NCBI GenBank assembly: GCA_947446865.1
Contig: CANFHX010000001.1
Location: 124,001 to 188,000, forward strand
Reading direction: 5' to 3'
Length of the DNA stretch: 64,000 nucleotides
Source of the DNA: Flavobacteriaceae bacterium
GTDB taxonomy: Bacteria; Bacteroidota; Bacteroidia; Flavobacteriales; Flavobacteriaceae
Shown: positions 55,790-64,000 of the stretch, piece by piece
Layout: every line of letters starts with the position of its first letter
How positions within the stretch are numbered: the first letter of the stretch is position 1
Made by a program: the position numbers and the translations under genes
Notes under the pieces: generated by a model
What the model was told of the DNA's origin: nothing
The model's database searches: none
The model's input: only the letters and a program-made list of their open reading frames with translations

Positions 55790-56257
55790 ATGATAGAAAT
55801 AGAACGAAAATTTTTAGTGACTTCTACGGCATTTATACCCGAATGTTTTGCGCAACACACCATTGCGCAGGGCTATCTTAATTCGAATCCAGAAAGAACG
55901 GTTCGCATCCGAATAAAAGGAGAAAAAGGGTTTATTACCATTAAAGGAATTGGTAATGCAAGTGGTGCCTCCCGATTGGAATGGGAAAAAGAAATTCCAC
56001 TAGAAGAAGCCAAATTATTGGTGCCGTTATGCGAAAAAGGAGTTATTGAAAAAACCCGTTACGAAGTAAAATCGGGCAATCATGTTATAGAAGTAGATGT
56101 TTTTCACGGAGAAAATGAAGGCTTAATTCTTGCCGAAATAGAACTAAAAAACGAAAACGAAACGATAGAAAAACCTGTTTGGCTTGGCACAGAAGTAACC
56201 GGAGATAAGCGCTATTATAACTCTTATCTCAGTTTACATCCGTATAAAATTTGGTAA
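55790..56257 (+). CDS. CYTH-domain phosphatase/cyclase-like protein
   Basis: A 155-residue triphosphate-tunnel protein. EIERKF at 3-8 is the ExExK motif; RTVRIRIKGEKGFITIKG and RLEWEKEIP, EVDVFHGENEGLILAEIEL follow the family order. Related enzymes hydrolyse inorganic triphosphate or thiamine triphosphate. It ends one base before the convergent RlpA-like gene. Confidence 0.88.
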   Translation: MIEIERKFLVTSTAFIPECFAQHTIAQGYLNSNPERTVRIRIKGEKGFITIKGIGNASGASRLEWEKEIPLEEAKLLVPLCEKGVIEKTRYEVKSGNHVIEVDVFHGENEGLILAEIELKNENETIEKPVWLGTEVTGDKRYYNSYLSLHPYKIW

Positions 56258-56258
56258 T

Positions 56259-56750
56259 TTATTTTTGTAAAACCTCCATGGAAACATTGATGTAACCAGC
56301 ACCACTGCTTGAGGCAATACTGAAAAATGCTTTTTTAGACAAATCTATTTCACGACCTCGCACAAATGGACCTCTGTCAGTAATTTCTACCACTACCGAT
56401 TTCCCGTTAGTAGCATTAGTCACCCGAACTATAGTTCCAAAAGCAAGTGATTTGTGCGCTGCGGTTAATTTGTTCATGTCATAAACTCTTCCACTTGCAG
56501 TGCGCCTTCCGTGAAATTTATTAGCATAATAAGATGCACGAGAACTTTTCTTGTAAGGCTTAAATTTACCTTTATAGGCAACAACAGAATCGGTAATTAT
56601 GGGTTCCTTTTCTGGTAATTTAATTTTTTTAATCGTGTCTTTGCTAGTTACTTTAGTGTCTTTTTTCCCAACTAAAATAGATTGCGCAAAAAAACTCGTG
56701 CCAATTAAAGCAATAATAAGTAGGAGTATTTTTGAAATTCGTTTTTTCAT
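56259..56750 (-). CDS. RlpA-like double-psi beta-barrel protein
   Basis: A 163-residue secreted protein: signal peptide ([16 protein letters not shown]), linker with basic repeats, and a DPBB domain ([60 protein letters not shown]). RlpA family lytic transglycosylases act on septal peptidoglycan; no SPOR domain is present. Confidence 0.88.
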   Translation of the reverse strand: MKKRISKILLLIIALIGTSFFAQSILVGKKDTKVTSKDTIKKIKLPEKEPIITDSVVAYKGKFKPYKKSSRASYYANKFHGRRTASGRVYDMNKLTAAHKSLAFGTIVRVTNATNGKSVVVEITDRGPFVRGREIDLSKKAFFSIASSSGAGYINVSMEVLQK

Positions 56751-56783
56751 TAGAACTTGTATTTTAAAAACTAGGAAAAAGGT

Positions 56784-57215
56784 TTACATTTTGTTAAACC
56801 ATAATTGCCAAGGTATTCTAGCTAATATTAATAATAATCCTAATCCGTAAAAAATTGCAATTGTTTTATATTTAGATTCGCTAGTAGCAGCTTTTTTATG
56901 TTTAGACCATCCAATGGTGATTAGAACAATGGCAATAATATTCATTAAAGGATGTTCTAACGAAGTTAATCGTGCAGTGGCATCACTCATTTGACCTAAA
57001 CTTGCTTTTCCTAATGGAGATACAAAATATAAAATTAATCCAACTAGTAATTGAATGTGGGTAAATACCAATCCGAATAGAGCTATTTTTCTGTCTTTTG
57101 CAGTAAATTCTTTTTTAGAAGTTAATCCAATTACAGAATTAAGAACTGTAATTACTAATAGTAAAAGAGCTAAATAAGCCCAGCCAGAGTGAAATTTTTG
57201 AAGAAAATCGTACAT
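56784..57215 (-). CDS. Four-helix inner-membrane protein
   Basis: A 143-residue protein with four hydrophobic helices (WAYLALLLLVITVLNSVIG, KIALFGLVFTHIQLLVGLIL, HPLMNIIAIVLITIGW, IAIFYGLGLLLILAR). His residues at helix ends (FHSGW, FTHIQ, EHPLM) could hold heme, and similar proteins are often called cytochrome b-like, but this is not certain. It lies 33 bp upstream of rlpA-like on the same strand. Confidence 0.65.
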   Translation of the reverse strand: MYDFLQKFHSGWAYLALLLLVITVLNSVIGLTSKKEFTAKDRKIALFGLVFTHIQLLVGLILYFVSPLGKASLGQMSDATARLTSLEHPLMNIIAIVLITIGWSKHKKAATSESKYKTIAIFYGLGLLLILARIPWQLWFNKM

Positions 57216-57235
57216 AAAAAATAATTTTGTTTTAA

Positions 57236-57243
57236 CAAATATA
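57236..57243 (-). promoter_or_regulatory. -7 element of the four-helix membrane protein gene
   Basis: TATATTTG on the minus strand, 20 bp before the start codon; no properly spaced TTG seen. Confidence 0.45.
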
Positions 57244-57387
57244 CCAAAAAAATGGAAAATAAAAACCTAAATTAATGCCACTGACAATAAAATAAATTAT
57301 CGCATTTTTATTAAATACTGACAAATAACAACTTATACAGAAAATAATATATAATTAGGAGCATCAATTTTACTAGAAAAAAATGCT

Positions 57388-57960
57388 CTATCGTTCCTTT
57401 TTTAAGTCTTCGGCAACTTTTTCCAATTCCATATACCAGTCCTCTCCAAATCTTCGAATCAAGGCCTCCTTAACAAATTTATAAATGGGAACTTGTAACT
57501 CTTTTCCTAGAGAACAGGCATCATCACAGATGTCCCAACGGTCGTAATTTACTGCAGCAAATTCGGTGAAGTCTTTCACGCGAATAGGATATAAATGACA
57601 CGAAACCGGTTTTTTCCATGAAATAACACCCTGATTGTAGGCTTGCTCTATTCCGCAAAGTGCTGTTTTACCATCAAAAATAACATACGCACAATCCTTA
57701 TTATCTATAAGCGGCGTTTCCAAATCTTGATCGGTGCCTTTAACCCAAGTTCCTAATCGTTCAATGGCTTCGATACCTTCCTTGCGAAGAAATGGCTTTA
57801 CTTTTGGGTAAATGGCTTCCATTATTTTTGTTTCTTCTTCGCTCAATGGTGCGCCCGCATCTCCATCTACACAACAAGCGCCATGGCAAGCAGAAAGGTT
57901 GCAAACAAAATCTTTTTCTAATATATCTTCCGAAACGATGGTTTTTCCTAATTGAAACAT
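57388..57960 (-). CDS. DUF3109 cysteine-rich protein
   Basis: A 190-residue protein starting at ATG 57960 (MFQLGKTIVSEDILEKDFVC), the usual start of the family; the longer frame to 57996 overlaps the promoter. Cysteine pattern CNLSACHGACCVDGDAGAPL, then CAYVIF, CGIEQAYNQG, CHLYPIR and WDICDDAC suggests a metal or iron-sulfur site as in YkgJ-like proteins. Function unknown. Confidence 0.85.
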   Translation of the reverse strand: MFQLGKTIVSEDILEKDFVCNLSACHGACCVDGDAGAPLSEEETKIMEAIYPKVKPFLRKEGIEAIERLGTWVKGTDQDLETPLIDNKDCAYVIFDGKTALCGIEQAYNQGVISWKKPVSCHLYPIRVKDFTEFAAVNYDRWDICDDACSLGKELQVPIYKFVKEALIRRFGEDWYMELEKVAEDLKKER

Positions 57961-57985
57961 GGCTGCTGCTAATTTTAAATATTGC

Positions 57986-58018
57986 CAAAGGTACAACGGA
58001 TTTTTATTTTTTTGCCAA
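57986..58018 (-). promoter_or_regulatory. Promoter of the DUF3109 gene
   Basis: Minus strand: TTG (complement of 58016-58018), 22-bp spacer, TACCTTTG (complement of 57986-57993). It supports the start at 57960. Confidence 0.65.
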
Positions 58019-58052
58019 GAGTTATTTATCCTAAAATTAACAAAGCCATTAG

Positions 58053-58082
58053 TTGGTTAGTATTTGTAAAGGCTTAATTTTG
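58053..58082 (+). promoter_or_regulatory. Promoter of the MarC-like gene
   Basis: TTG at 58053-58055, 19-bp spacer, TAATTTTG at 58075-58082; a perfect fit to the Bacteroidetes consensus, 20 bp before the ATG. Confidence 0.75.
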
Positions 58083-58102
58083 CAAAATAAATAAACATAA
58101 TT

Positions 58103-58681
58103 ATGTTAGGATTTGATTTTAAAGAAATTGCCACTATCGGAATGGTGCTTTTTGCTGTAATTGATATTGTTGGGACTATTCCAATTGTAGTAGATTTAAG
58201 ACAAAAGTACGGCCATATTGAATCGGAAAAAGCATCTATAGCAGCAGGAATAATAATGATAACTTTCCTTTTTGTAGGAGAAGAATTATTGAATTTAATT
58301 GGTATTGATGTCCATTCATTTGCTGTTGCAGGTTCGTTTGTGTTGTTTTTTCTAGCCTTAGAAATGATTCTTGGTATCCGCCTTTATAAGGAAGAAGAAG
58401 CGAGTTCGGCATCTATTGTGCCTCTTGCTTTCCCTTTAATTGCAGGTGCTGGAACGATGACCACTTTACTTTCGTTACGCTCCCAATTCCAAACTGTAAA
58501 TATTGTCATTGCCATCGTATTAAATATCATATTGGTATATATAGTCTTAAAATCATCGGCTAAAATTGAAAAAATGTTGGGCAAAAATGGTTTGGGAGTT
58601 ATCCGAAAAACCTTTGGGGTGGTACTCTTGGCGATTGCTGTTAAATTATTTGCAGCTAATGTTAAAGGATTATTTGTTTAA
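58103..58681 (+). CDS. MarC-family membrane protein
   Basis: A 192-residue six-helix protein with family pattern (MVLFAVIDIVGTIPIVVDLR, FAVAGSFVLFFLALEMILG, VPLAFPLIAGAGTMTTLLSL). MarC proteins are inner-membrane proteins of unknown transport function. It heads a plus-strand run with the next two genes. Confidence 0.88.
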   Translation: MLGFDFKEIATIGMVLFAVIDIVGTIPIVVDLRQKYGHIESEKASIAAGIIMITFLFVGEELLNLIGIDVHSFAVAGSFVLFFLALEMILGIRLYKEEEASSASIVPLAFPLIAGAGTMTTLLSLRSQFQTVNIVIAIVLNIILVYIVLKSSAKIEKMLGKNGLGVIRKTFGVVLLAIAVKLFAANVKGLFV

Positions 58682-58718
58682 TTCCTTTTTCACTATTTTT
58701 ACACTTTAAATTCCTACT

Positions 58719-58919
58719 ATGAAAATTTTTACTACTACATTGATTGTTATTGCAATTGGGCTTGTCATTTTTAACTTAACAATGTTGGATTTCAAGAAAC
58801 CTTTTGAAGGGAATAGCATGATAGCATTGATTGGTGTTGTGGCTTCTTTTTGCGCAGTTTTCATCCTTCTTATTTTCAAAATGTCTAAAAAAATTGAAGA
58901 CAAACTTAAAAATCAATAA
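58719..58919 (+). CDS. Small two-helix membrane protein
   Basis: A 66-residue protein with two hydrophobic segments (TTTLIVIAIGLVIFNLTML and MIALIGVVASFCAVFILLIF) and a basic tail (KMSKKIEDKLKNQ). It lies 37 bp after marC-like and 18 bp before the flavoprotein gene. Family not recognised. Confidence 0.65.
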   Translation: MKIFTTTLIVIAIGLVIFNLTMLDFKKPFEGNSMIALIGVVASFCAVFILLIFKMSKKIEDKLKNQ

Positions 58920-58937
58920 ATTTTTAATTCCTAATTT

Positions 58938-59546
58938 ATGTTGGATGTTTTAATTATTGGCGGAGGAGTTTCTGGAGTTTCTTGTGCATTAGTTTTAGGC
59001 TCTGCTAAAAACAAATCTTTTGTTTCCGACAAGAAAATCGGAATCATCACCCATCAAAAAACATCTGCATTACAAGAAGCTTTATTTAATAATGCTTACG
59101 GAATTGCTCCAGGAAAATTAGGCTCTGAACTATTATCTGAAAGTTTGGAACAACTAGAAAATGTATACCCTCATATTACTCAAATTGAAGAAGAAAAAGT
59201 AATTGCTGTAACTGGAGAATATCCACATTTTACGGTAGTAACGAATAAAAATACCTATCTTACTAAAAATGTTGTGGTTGCAATTGGCGCTTCGAATACC
59301 TTTGCTATTGAAGGTTTAATGAACTACGTAGAGCCACATAAAAAATCGATTGCCGAAAAACAACGCATTCAACTCCATAACGACGACCATTTAGTTGCAG
59401 ATGGAATTTATGTAGCCGGAACTCTAGCCGGTCACCGAAGCCAATTGGCAATTGCTGCCGGAAGTGGTGCTGCCGTTGCTACGGATATTCTAACTTTATG
59501 GAATGATGGAATTTCGAGTCAAAGTCACGATTCTATAAAGAAATAA
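58938..59546 (+). CDS. Short FAD-dependent oxidoreductase (thioredoxin-reductase-like)
   Basis: A 202-residue protein with the FAD motif IIGGGVSGVSCALVLG at 5-20 and the second flavin signature GIYVAGTLAGHRSQLAIAAGSGAAVA near 163-188. It lacks the NADPH domain and the redox Cys pair of full thioredoxin reductases (about 310 residues), which puts it with the short flavin-binding relatives. Partner and substrate unknown. It ends 2 bp before a large palindromic element. Confidence 0.78.
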   Translation: MLDVLIIGGGVSGVSCALVLGSAKNKSFVSDKKIGIITHQKTSALQEALFNNAYGIAPGKLGSELLSESLEQLENVYPHITQIEEEKVIAVTGEYPHFTVVTNKNTYLTKNVVVAIGASNTFAIEGLMNYVEPHKKSIAEKQRIQLHNDDHLVADGIYVAGTLAGHRSQLAIAAGSGAAVATDILTLWNDGISSQSHDSIKK

Positions 59547-59548
59547 GA

Positions 59549-59694
59549 CTTAATTCTACTATTTACAACTTTTGTCATTCCGACGAAGGAGGAATCACAT
59601 AACGTGAGCAACTAATGTGATTCCTCCTTCGTCGGAATGACAACAAAACTAACAATATTGGTTTTCTACAAATGCTGTAAATAATAGAATTAAG
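59549..59694. repeat. Nested inverted-repeat element (MITE- or REP-like)
   Basis: Outer arms 59549-59567 and 59676-59694 are 19 bp with one mismatch. Inner arms 59572-59600 and 59615-59643 are 29 bp and perfectly complementary, with a 14-base loop. The inner arms match the dispersed family around 41-46 kb. It fills the space between two convergent genes and may also act as a transcription end point. Confidence 0.85.
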
Positions 59695-59705
59695 CGAGAA
59701 ATAAT

Positions 59706-61280
59706 TTACTTCTTCAAAACCGCCTTAATCATGTTATCTTCTTTCAAGATAATTTGATAGTATTGGTTTTCACCAAATAATTGTCGGGCGAATTCTGCAG
59801 TGATATATCGGTTTACGACCTCCGTATTTTTAGTTAAGTTGAGATCAATCCCTGCTTTAAATAAATACTTTTGAAATTGGTTTAAATAAAAAGCATCCTT
59901 TTGCATTTGAACCTGAAATTGCGCCATGTTTATGCCTTGAAATGCTTTTGGATTTTGATCTAATTGTTCAAAGACAAAGTGCCCTACAACGCCTGTTTGC
60001 AAAACATATTCCAAACTTTCAGTACCTTGCGAAACTTCCAGAGGAACGAACACATCAGGAACAATACCGCCACCACCATAAACAATTCGTCCTTTTTTGG
60101 TTTTGAATTTTAAAGAATCGGCAATTTTTATTTTGCCTTTTTCGTATAATTCACCACTTTCAAATCGGTTTTCCGATTCTTTATAGTAATCTTCGCTATC
60201 GCCTTTTTTATAGTGTTTTTGGATGGAGCGCCCACTTGGAGTGTAATACCTCGCTATGGTTAACCGAACTGCAGAACCATCGTCAAAGTCCATTTCGCGT
60301 TGCACTAATCCTTTTCCGAAAGATCTTCTTCCGTAAATAGTTCCACGGTCATTATCTTGTATTGCACCTGCTAAAATTTCGCTAGCCGATGCCGAATTTT
60401 CATCAATTAAAATCGAAACCCTACCCGATTCAAAATCGCCATCTTCTGTGGCAAATGTTTTATCTATAGTGCCTTTTTTATTTTTTGTGAAAACAATAAG
60501 TTCTTTATCTTTTAGTAATTCATCGGCAATTTGAACTGCCATTTCCATAAATCCGCCACCATTATTTCGCAAATCTATCACCAACGAGTTAATCCCGCCT
60601 TTCTTTAATTGCAAAAGTGCAGTATGAAATTCTTGACCAGTAGTTTCCGCAAAACGATTGATTTTTATATAACCAGTAGTTTTATTCAATAGTAGGGCAA
60701 CATCCACACTTTTAATAGCAACCACATCGCGTTTTACCTTAACTTTAAGTCTTTTATTTTCCGATTTTCTGTAAACGGTTAAGGTTACCTCCGAGTCTTT
60801 TTCGCCTTTTAATTTGCTAAATAAAACTTCATTATTAAGTTTTTTGCCAAATAATTGGAAGTTGTCGGCATACAAAATTCGGTCTCCTTCTTTAATTCCT
60901 GCTTTTTCTGCAGGACCGTTTTTAATAGGTTTTATAACCGCAATAGTATCTTTATAGGAATAAAAATTAACGCCAATTCCTACAAAATCTCCTTTCATAC
61001 TTTCTGCAATAGAAGATTGTTCGCTTGGCGGAACATATACCGAATGCGGGTCGAGATTTGCCAAAATAGTAGTAACGGTTAAATCTACAATAGAGTCGGT
61101 TTGTACATCGTCTACATATTCGTTATCGATAAAATCAAGCAGTTTATTGAGTTTGGTCTTGTAATATTTTTTACCTAAAGTGGTTTTGGAAGCTGGATAA
61201 TTTATGAATCCGCCAATTACGATTCCCAATGCAACGCAAGAGAAAAACAAAAGTGGCAAATAGGTTTTTTCAATTTTCAT
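59706..61280 (-). CDS. C-terminal processing protease (S41 family)
   Basis: A 524-residue periplasmic protease with an N-terminal anchor (LPLLFFSCVALGIVIGGFI), a PDZ domain around 95-175 (GIGVNFYSYKDTIAVIKPIK, GPAEKAGIKEGDRILYAD), and the catalytic core: SLVIDLRNNGGGFMEMAV, ENSASASEILAGAIQDND with the Ser, and GRRSFGKGLVQ with the Lys. It trims or degrades envelope proteins. It follows the dCMP deaminase gene by 41 bp on the same strand. Confidence 0.93.
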   Translation of the reverse strand: MKIEKTYLPLLFFSCVALGIVIGGFINYPASKTTLGKKYYKTKLNKLLDFIDNEYVDDVQTDSIVDLTVTTILANLDPHSVYVPPSEQSSIAESMKGDFVGIGVNFYSYKDTIAVIKPIKNGPAEKAGIKEGDRILYADNFQLFGKKLNNEVLFSKLKGEKDSEVTLTVYRKSENKRLKVKVKRDVVAIKSVDVALLLNKTTGYIKINRFAETTGQEFHTALLQLKKGGINSLVIDLRNNGGGFMEMAVQIADELLKDKELIVFTKNKKGTIDKTFATEDGDFESGRVSILIDENSASASEILAGAIQDNDRGTIYGRRSFGKGLVQREMDFDDGSAVRLTIARYYTPSGRSIQKHYKKGDSEDYYKESENRFESGELYEKGKIKIADSLKFKTKKGRIVYGGGGIVPDVFVPLEVSQGTESLEYVLQTGVVGHFVFEQLDQNPKAFQGINMAQFQVQMQKDAFYLNQFQKYLFKAGIDLNLTKNTEVVNRYITAEFARQLFGENQYYQIILKEDNMIKAVLKK

Positions 61281-61321
61281 TATAATATTCTACAAAAAGT
61301 AATATTGCTACTAGTAATTAT

Positions 61322-61750
61322 TTATTCTAAATCTTCAATCTGTGCAACTTCAATTCCGGCTTTAACCAAAAAATCAATTCCAGAAGTATCGCGGTAGCCA
61401 TTTTTATAAACTACTCGTTTTATTCCCGATTGGTGAATTAGTTTGCTGCACTCCTTACAAGGCGAAAGGGTGATGTATAAAGTTGCATTGTCGCAGGTTT
61501 GAGTAGAACGAGCAACTTTTAAAATAGCGTTGGCTTCGGCATGAAGAACATACCATTGGGTTAAACCTTCGGTATCTTCACAACAGTTTTCAAAACCAGA
61601 TGGAGTTCCGTTATAACCATCCGAAATAATCATTCTATCGCGAACTATTATGGCACCTACTTGTTTGCGTTTGCAGTAAGAAAGCTTGCTCCATTCGGCA
61701 GCAATTCTCAAATAGGCTTTATCGTATTTATGTTGTTTTTTATCTGTCAT
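61322..61750 (-). CDS. dCMP deaminase family protein
   Basis: A 142-residue zinc deaminase. The start is taken as ATG 61750 (MTDKKQHKYDKAYLRIAAEW); an ATG at 61780 adds ten residues. Zinc site: HAEANAIL and PCKECSKL. It deaminates dCMP to dUMP for thymidylate synthesis, or serves a ComE-like role. It lies between the HupE-like gene and the protease gene. Confidence 0.88.
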   Translation of the reverse strand: MTDKKQHKYDKAYLRIAAEWSKLSYCKRKQVGAIIVRDRMIISDGYNGTPSGFENCCEDTEGLTQWYVLHAEANAILKVARSTQTCDNATLYITLSPCKECSKLIHQSGIKRVVYKNGYRDTSGIDFLVKAGIEVAQIEDLE

Positions 61751-61835
61751 GTCATTTGCCGCTGAGGCACTAAGGCGCAAAGTTTAAATTGTTTGTGGTG
61801 TACAAATATAGTTAGGGTTTGGCTTACTAAACAAC

Positions 61836-62429
61836 TTATTTCTTCCAAATTGGATTTTCTATAATCAAAGGCACAACTACACCTATTACAAAACTAGACA
61901 TTATAAGAGTAAAATCGCGCTTATTAAATCGGAGTAAATTCTGTGCTATGAAGGCTAAAATTAAAACAGCAATCACCACAATTATTTGAGCACCCTCTAT
62001 ACCGAGAGCAAACTCTAATAATGGTAAGAGTTTCTCTGTAGGTTTTCCGGGTAAAATGGTATTGAAATAATTAGAAAATCCCAATCCGTGAATGATTCCA
62101 AAGAAAACAGTTACGATAGCAATAAAACTTATATTTCCGTTTTTGGAAGATTTTCCAACTAAAATAAGATTCGAAAATGCCGTTATAAAAATGGTAATCG
62201 GTATTAATAACTCTACCCAACTAGACTTCACCATTACAATATTAAAAACTGAAAGGAATAAGGAAACGGTGTGCCCAAGTGTAAAACACGATACCAAAAT
62301 CATAATTCGTTTCCAATCTTTGGCAATATAAGGAACCGTTAGGGCGATTAAAAAAAGTAAGTGGTCGTAAGCATGTATATTCAATACATGGGTGAGTCCT
62401 GTTTTTAAAAAAATTATAAATTCGTCCAT
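61836..62429 (-). CDS. HupE/UreJ-like membrane protein
   Basis: A 197-residue protein with about six membrane helices and the family's His-rich pattern (TGLTHVLNIHAYDHLLFLIAL, CFTLGHTVSLFLS, FGIIHGLGFSNYF). HupE/UreJ proteins carry nickel or cobalt in some bacteria; in Bacteroidetes the role is uncertain. The start is ATG 62429, since the preceding in-frame codon is TTG. Confidence 0.82.
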   Translation of the reverse strand: MDEFIIFLKTGLTHVLNIHAYDHLLFLIALTVPYIAKDWKRIMILVSCFTLGHTVSLFLSVFNIVMVKSSWVELLIPITIFITAFSNLILVGKSSKNGNISFIAIVTVFFGIIHGLGFSNYFNTILPGKPTEKLLPLLEFALGIEGAQIIVVIAVLILAFIAQNLLRFNKRDFTLIMSSFVIGVVVPLIIENPIWKK

Positions 62430-62541
62430 CAATAATTGTTCTTTAACTTTTTGTAATTGTAAACTTACAAATTATTTCCAATTTTTATAAAAAACCACCG
62501 AAATTTAGTTAGTTTTTCTTTCATATTATTGAAAATTTCTT

Positions 62542-62549
62542 TAAATTTG
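62542..62549 (+). promoter_or_regulatory. -7 element of the TerB-like gene
   Basis: TAAATTTG, a TAnnTTTG match 23 bp before the ATG; no properly spaced TTG. Confidence 0.4.
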
Positions 62550-62572
62550 GGTATAACTTAATACCATTTATT

Positions 62573-63004
62573 ATGTCATTCTCCGATTTATTTAACAGCG
62601 AATTCAAAGCCCGAAACAAAGGTCATTTTTCAGCAATAGTGCGCGTTGCCACTGCAGATGGAAGTTTAAGCAAAGAAGAAAAAGAATTTTTAGATAAACT
62701 TGCTTTACGATTAGAAATTACTCCAGAAGAATATGCGGAGATTTTAGAAAATCCATTGAAATACCCAATTAACCCTCCTTATTCTTATGCCCATCGATTG
62801 GAGCGTTTGTATGATTTATCTCGCATGGTTTATGTAGACCACGTTTTGGGAGAAAAACAAAAACAAATTCTAACCCGATTTGCATTAGCATTGGGCTTTA
62901 CGCCTGGAAACGTGCATTACATTGTAGATAAAGCATTGTCTTTATTAGTGCTTGGAGTAGATCTAGATACTTTTACCTACGAGATGCAACACATGAATAA
63001 ATAA
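62573..63004 (+). CDS. TerB-like protein
   Basis: A 143-residue all-helical protein with the TerB pattern (FSAIVRVATADGSLSKEEKE, FLDKLALRLEITPEEY, DLSRMVYVDHVLGEKQKQIL). TerB-fold proteins bind metal through acidic residues and are linked to stress or membrane processes. Single gene. Confidence 0.82.
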   Translation: MSFSDLFNSEFKARNKGHFSAIVRVATADGSLSKEEKEFLDKLALRLEITPEEYAEILENPLKYPINPPYSYAHRLERLYDLSRMVYVDHVLGEKQKQILTRFALALGFTPGNVHYIVDKALSLLVLGVDLDTFTYEMQHMNK

Positions 63005-63069
63005 TTTAACACATTTAAGATAACTTATATTAAGGGTTAGAATATCATTTTTTTAATCAATTGAATAAT

Positions 63070-63498
63070 ATGAGAATAAAGAAATTCGAATTTAGTATTG
63101 AGGGTTATTTTCGAGATAGTTATTCTTTAAAATATAAAAAAGGAATTTTTGAGTACCGAGCAGATGTAGTTAAAAATCAAATTACTACTATTAACCCTGT
63201 ATTCAAAAATGAATATCATTTTAAAAATGTAGCAGTTTTTTCAATGGATTCGTTAGATGCGGATTTAATTATTTCAGAAGAACGAAAAAATAATTTTTAT
63301 ATTTACATTACTCGATACTGCAAATCATGGGACATCGAGTATCAAGACCATGATGTTTGTGATGGTACAGGCTGGGAATGTACTATTTGGATTGATGATT
63401 TTAAGTTAGTATCTCGAGGTTATGAAGCTTATCCAAGTAATTTTAAAGCATTTATGAATAAACTTAAAGTCTTAACTAGCGGAAAGATTTTTAAGTAG
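63070..63498 (+). CDS. Unrecognised protein
   Basis: A 142-residue soluble protein starting at ATG 63070 (an in-frame TTG at 63061 is less likely). It has alternating hydrophobic and charged strands and several Cys near the middle (RYCKSWDIEYQDHDVCDGTGWEC). No signal peptide and no family recognised. It is flanked by the TerB-like gene and a GH2 gene. Confidence 0.6.
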   Translation: MRIKKFEFSIEGYFRDSYSLKYKKGIFEYRADVVKNQITTINPVFKNEYHFKNVAVFSMDSLDADLIISEERKNNFYIYITRYCKSWDIEYQDHDVCDGTGWECTIWIDDFKLVSRGYEAYPSNFKAFMNKLKVLTSGKIFK

Positions 63499-63618
63499 TT
63501 TTTCAAATTGTTTGATGAAAACTGTTATATATTATTTGTTAATGCAACAGCTTGCATTATAAATTTTGAAAAAGAGTAATTATTTTTTAATCTTTACAAA
63601 AAATAGTAACATCAAAAA

Positions 63619-64000
63619 ATGAGAAATTTTACACTTGCTTTAATTGGACTTTTAATAAATATCCTAACCTGTTCTGCCCAAACAGAAAAAGAAAGTATCA
63701 ATGAAACTTGGAAACATTTTACTGGTGAAGTTGATGGCGCTGAAAAAGTAGATTTTAATGATAAATCGTGGCAAACAGTGAATCTTCCACACACTTGGAA
63801 TGCAGTGGACGCTTACACTGAAAAAAAATATTATAGAGGAATTGGTTGGTATCACAAAAACCTACTTCTTACCCAAAAATATCAAGGTAAGAAACTATTC
63901 ATCCATTTTGAGGGCGTATTTTTAAAAGCATCCGTGTACCTTAACGGAAAGTTTGTAGGGGAACATAAAGGGGGTTATACTGCTTTTTCATTTGATATTT
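63619..64000 (+). CDS. Glycoside hydrolase family 2 (beta-galactosidase-like), 5' part
   Basis: The frame starts at ATG 63619 and runs off the right edge after 127 codons. Signal peptide (LALIGLLINILTCSAQ) then the GH2 sugar-binding domain: NETWKHFTGEVDGAEKVDF, NLPHTWNAVDAY, YYRGIGWYHK, LFIHFEGVFLKASVYLNGKF and VGEHKGGYTAFSFDI. It is likely a periplasmic or outer-surface beta-glycosidase; the specificity needs the catalytic domain. Confidence 0.9.
   Translation, partial: MRNFTLALIGLLINILTCSAQTEKESINETWKHFTGEVDGAEKVDFNDKSWQTVNLPHTWNAVDAYTEKKYYRGIGWYHKNLLLTQKYQGKKLFIHFEGVFLKASVYLNGKFVGEHKGGYTAFSFDI

Overview
This window looks like chromosomal DNA of a member of the Bacteroidetes, most likely a Flavobacterium or close relative. 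The support is AT-rich composition, TonB-dependent receptors with N-terminal carboxypeptidase-like repeats, Bacteroidetes-type promoters (TTG, 17-23 bp, TAnnTTTG, for example TTG-N19-TATCTTTG before atpD), an isolated atpD-atpC pair, and families such as DUF3109, DUF2975 and DUF4143 ATPases. No rRNA, tRNA, transposase, integrase or CRISPR array was seen.

Layout. 1-9.1 kb: the 3' end of glmS, a TonB receptor with an SGNH-hydrolase lipoprotein, two unrecognised lipoproteins bracketed by two near-identical terminators, and atpD-atpC. 9.2-10.2 kb: a small regulatory operon (DUF2975, XRE regulator, mini membrane protein). 10.2-18.2 kb: biotin genes bioF-bioD-bioA plus a ketoacyl synthase, facing bioB-recX, then an FAD oxidoreductase and mtgA. 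18.2-49.4 kb: a large Wzx/Wzy-type exopolysaccharide or capsule locus. 49.4-64 kb: housekeeping genes (DoxX, a second TonB receptor, asd, dinB, CYTH, RlpA, DUF3109, MarC, a C-terminal processing protease, dCMP deaminase, HupE, TerB) and the start of a GH2 glycosidase.

The polysaccharide locus holds GDP-fucose genes (manC, gmd, fcl), dTDP-sugar genes (rfbB, rfbA, rfbC, with only a 22-codon stub of rfbD), a flippase, a likely polymerase, several glycosyltransferases, an initiating undecaprenyl-phosphate sugar transferase, and Wza-like and Wzc-like export proteins. Its most novel part is a tightly overlapping trio (DRE-TIM aldolase with an extra C-terminal domain, NeuA-like cytidylyltransferase, HAD phosphatase). 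This could make an unusual CMP-activated keto-sugar acid. A downstream transferase carries sialyltransferase-like HP and SS motifs and has an apparent frameshift near its end.

The intergenic DNA is unusual. Many gaps hold heptanucleotide (period-7) tracts of different sequence, and two such tracts lie inside bioF and bioD. A composite repeat unit recurs after each gene of a toxin-antitoxin/HTH patch at 41.5-43.5 kb, giving a gene-cassette look. A 61-bp perfect inverted repeat flanks the block with the initiating sugar transferase (43.4-45.6 kb), so that block could in principle invert. A DUF4143-type ATPase is flanked by decayed copies of its own 3' end, preceded by palindromic operator-like sites and a 33-bp-phased repeat set.

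All functional calls come from reading translated sequence and motifs; no database search was run.
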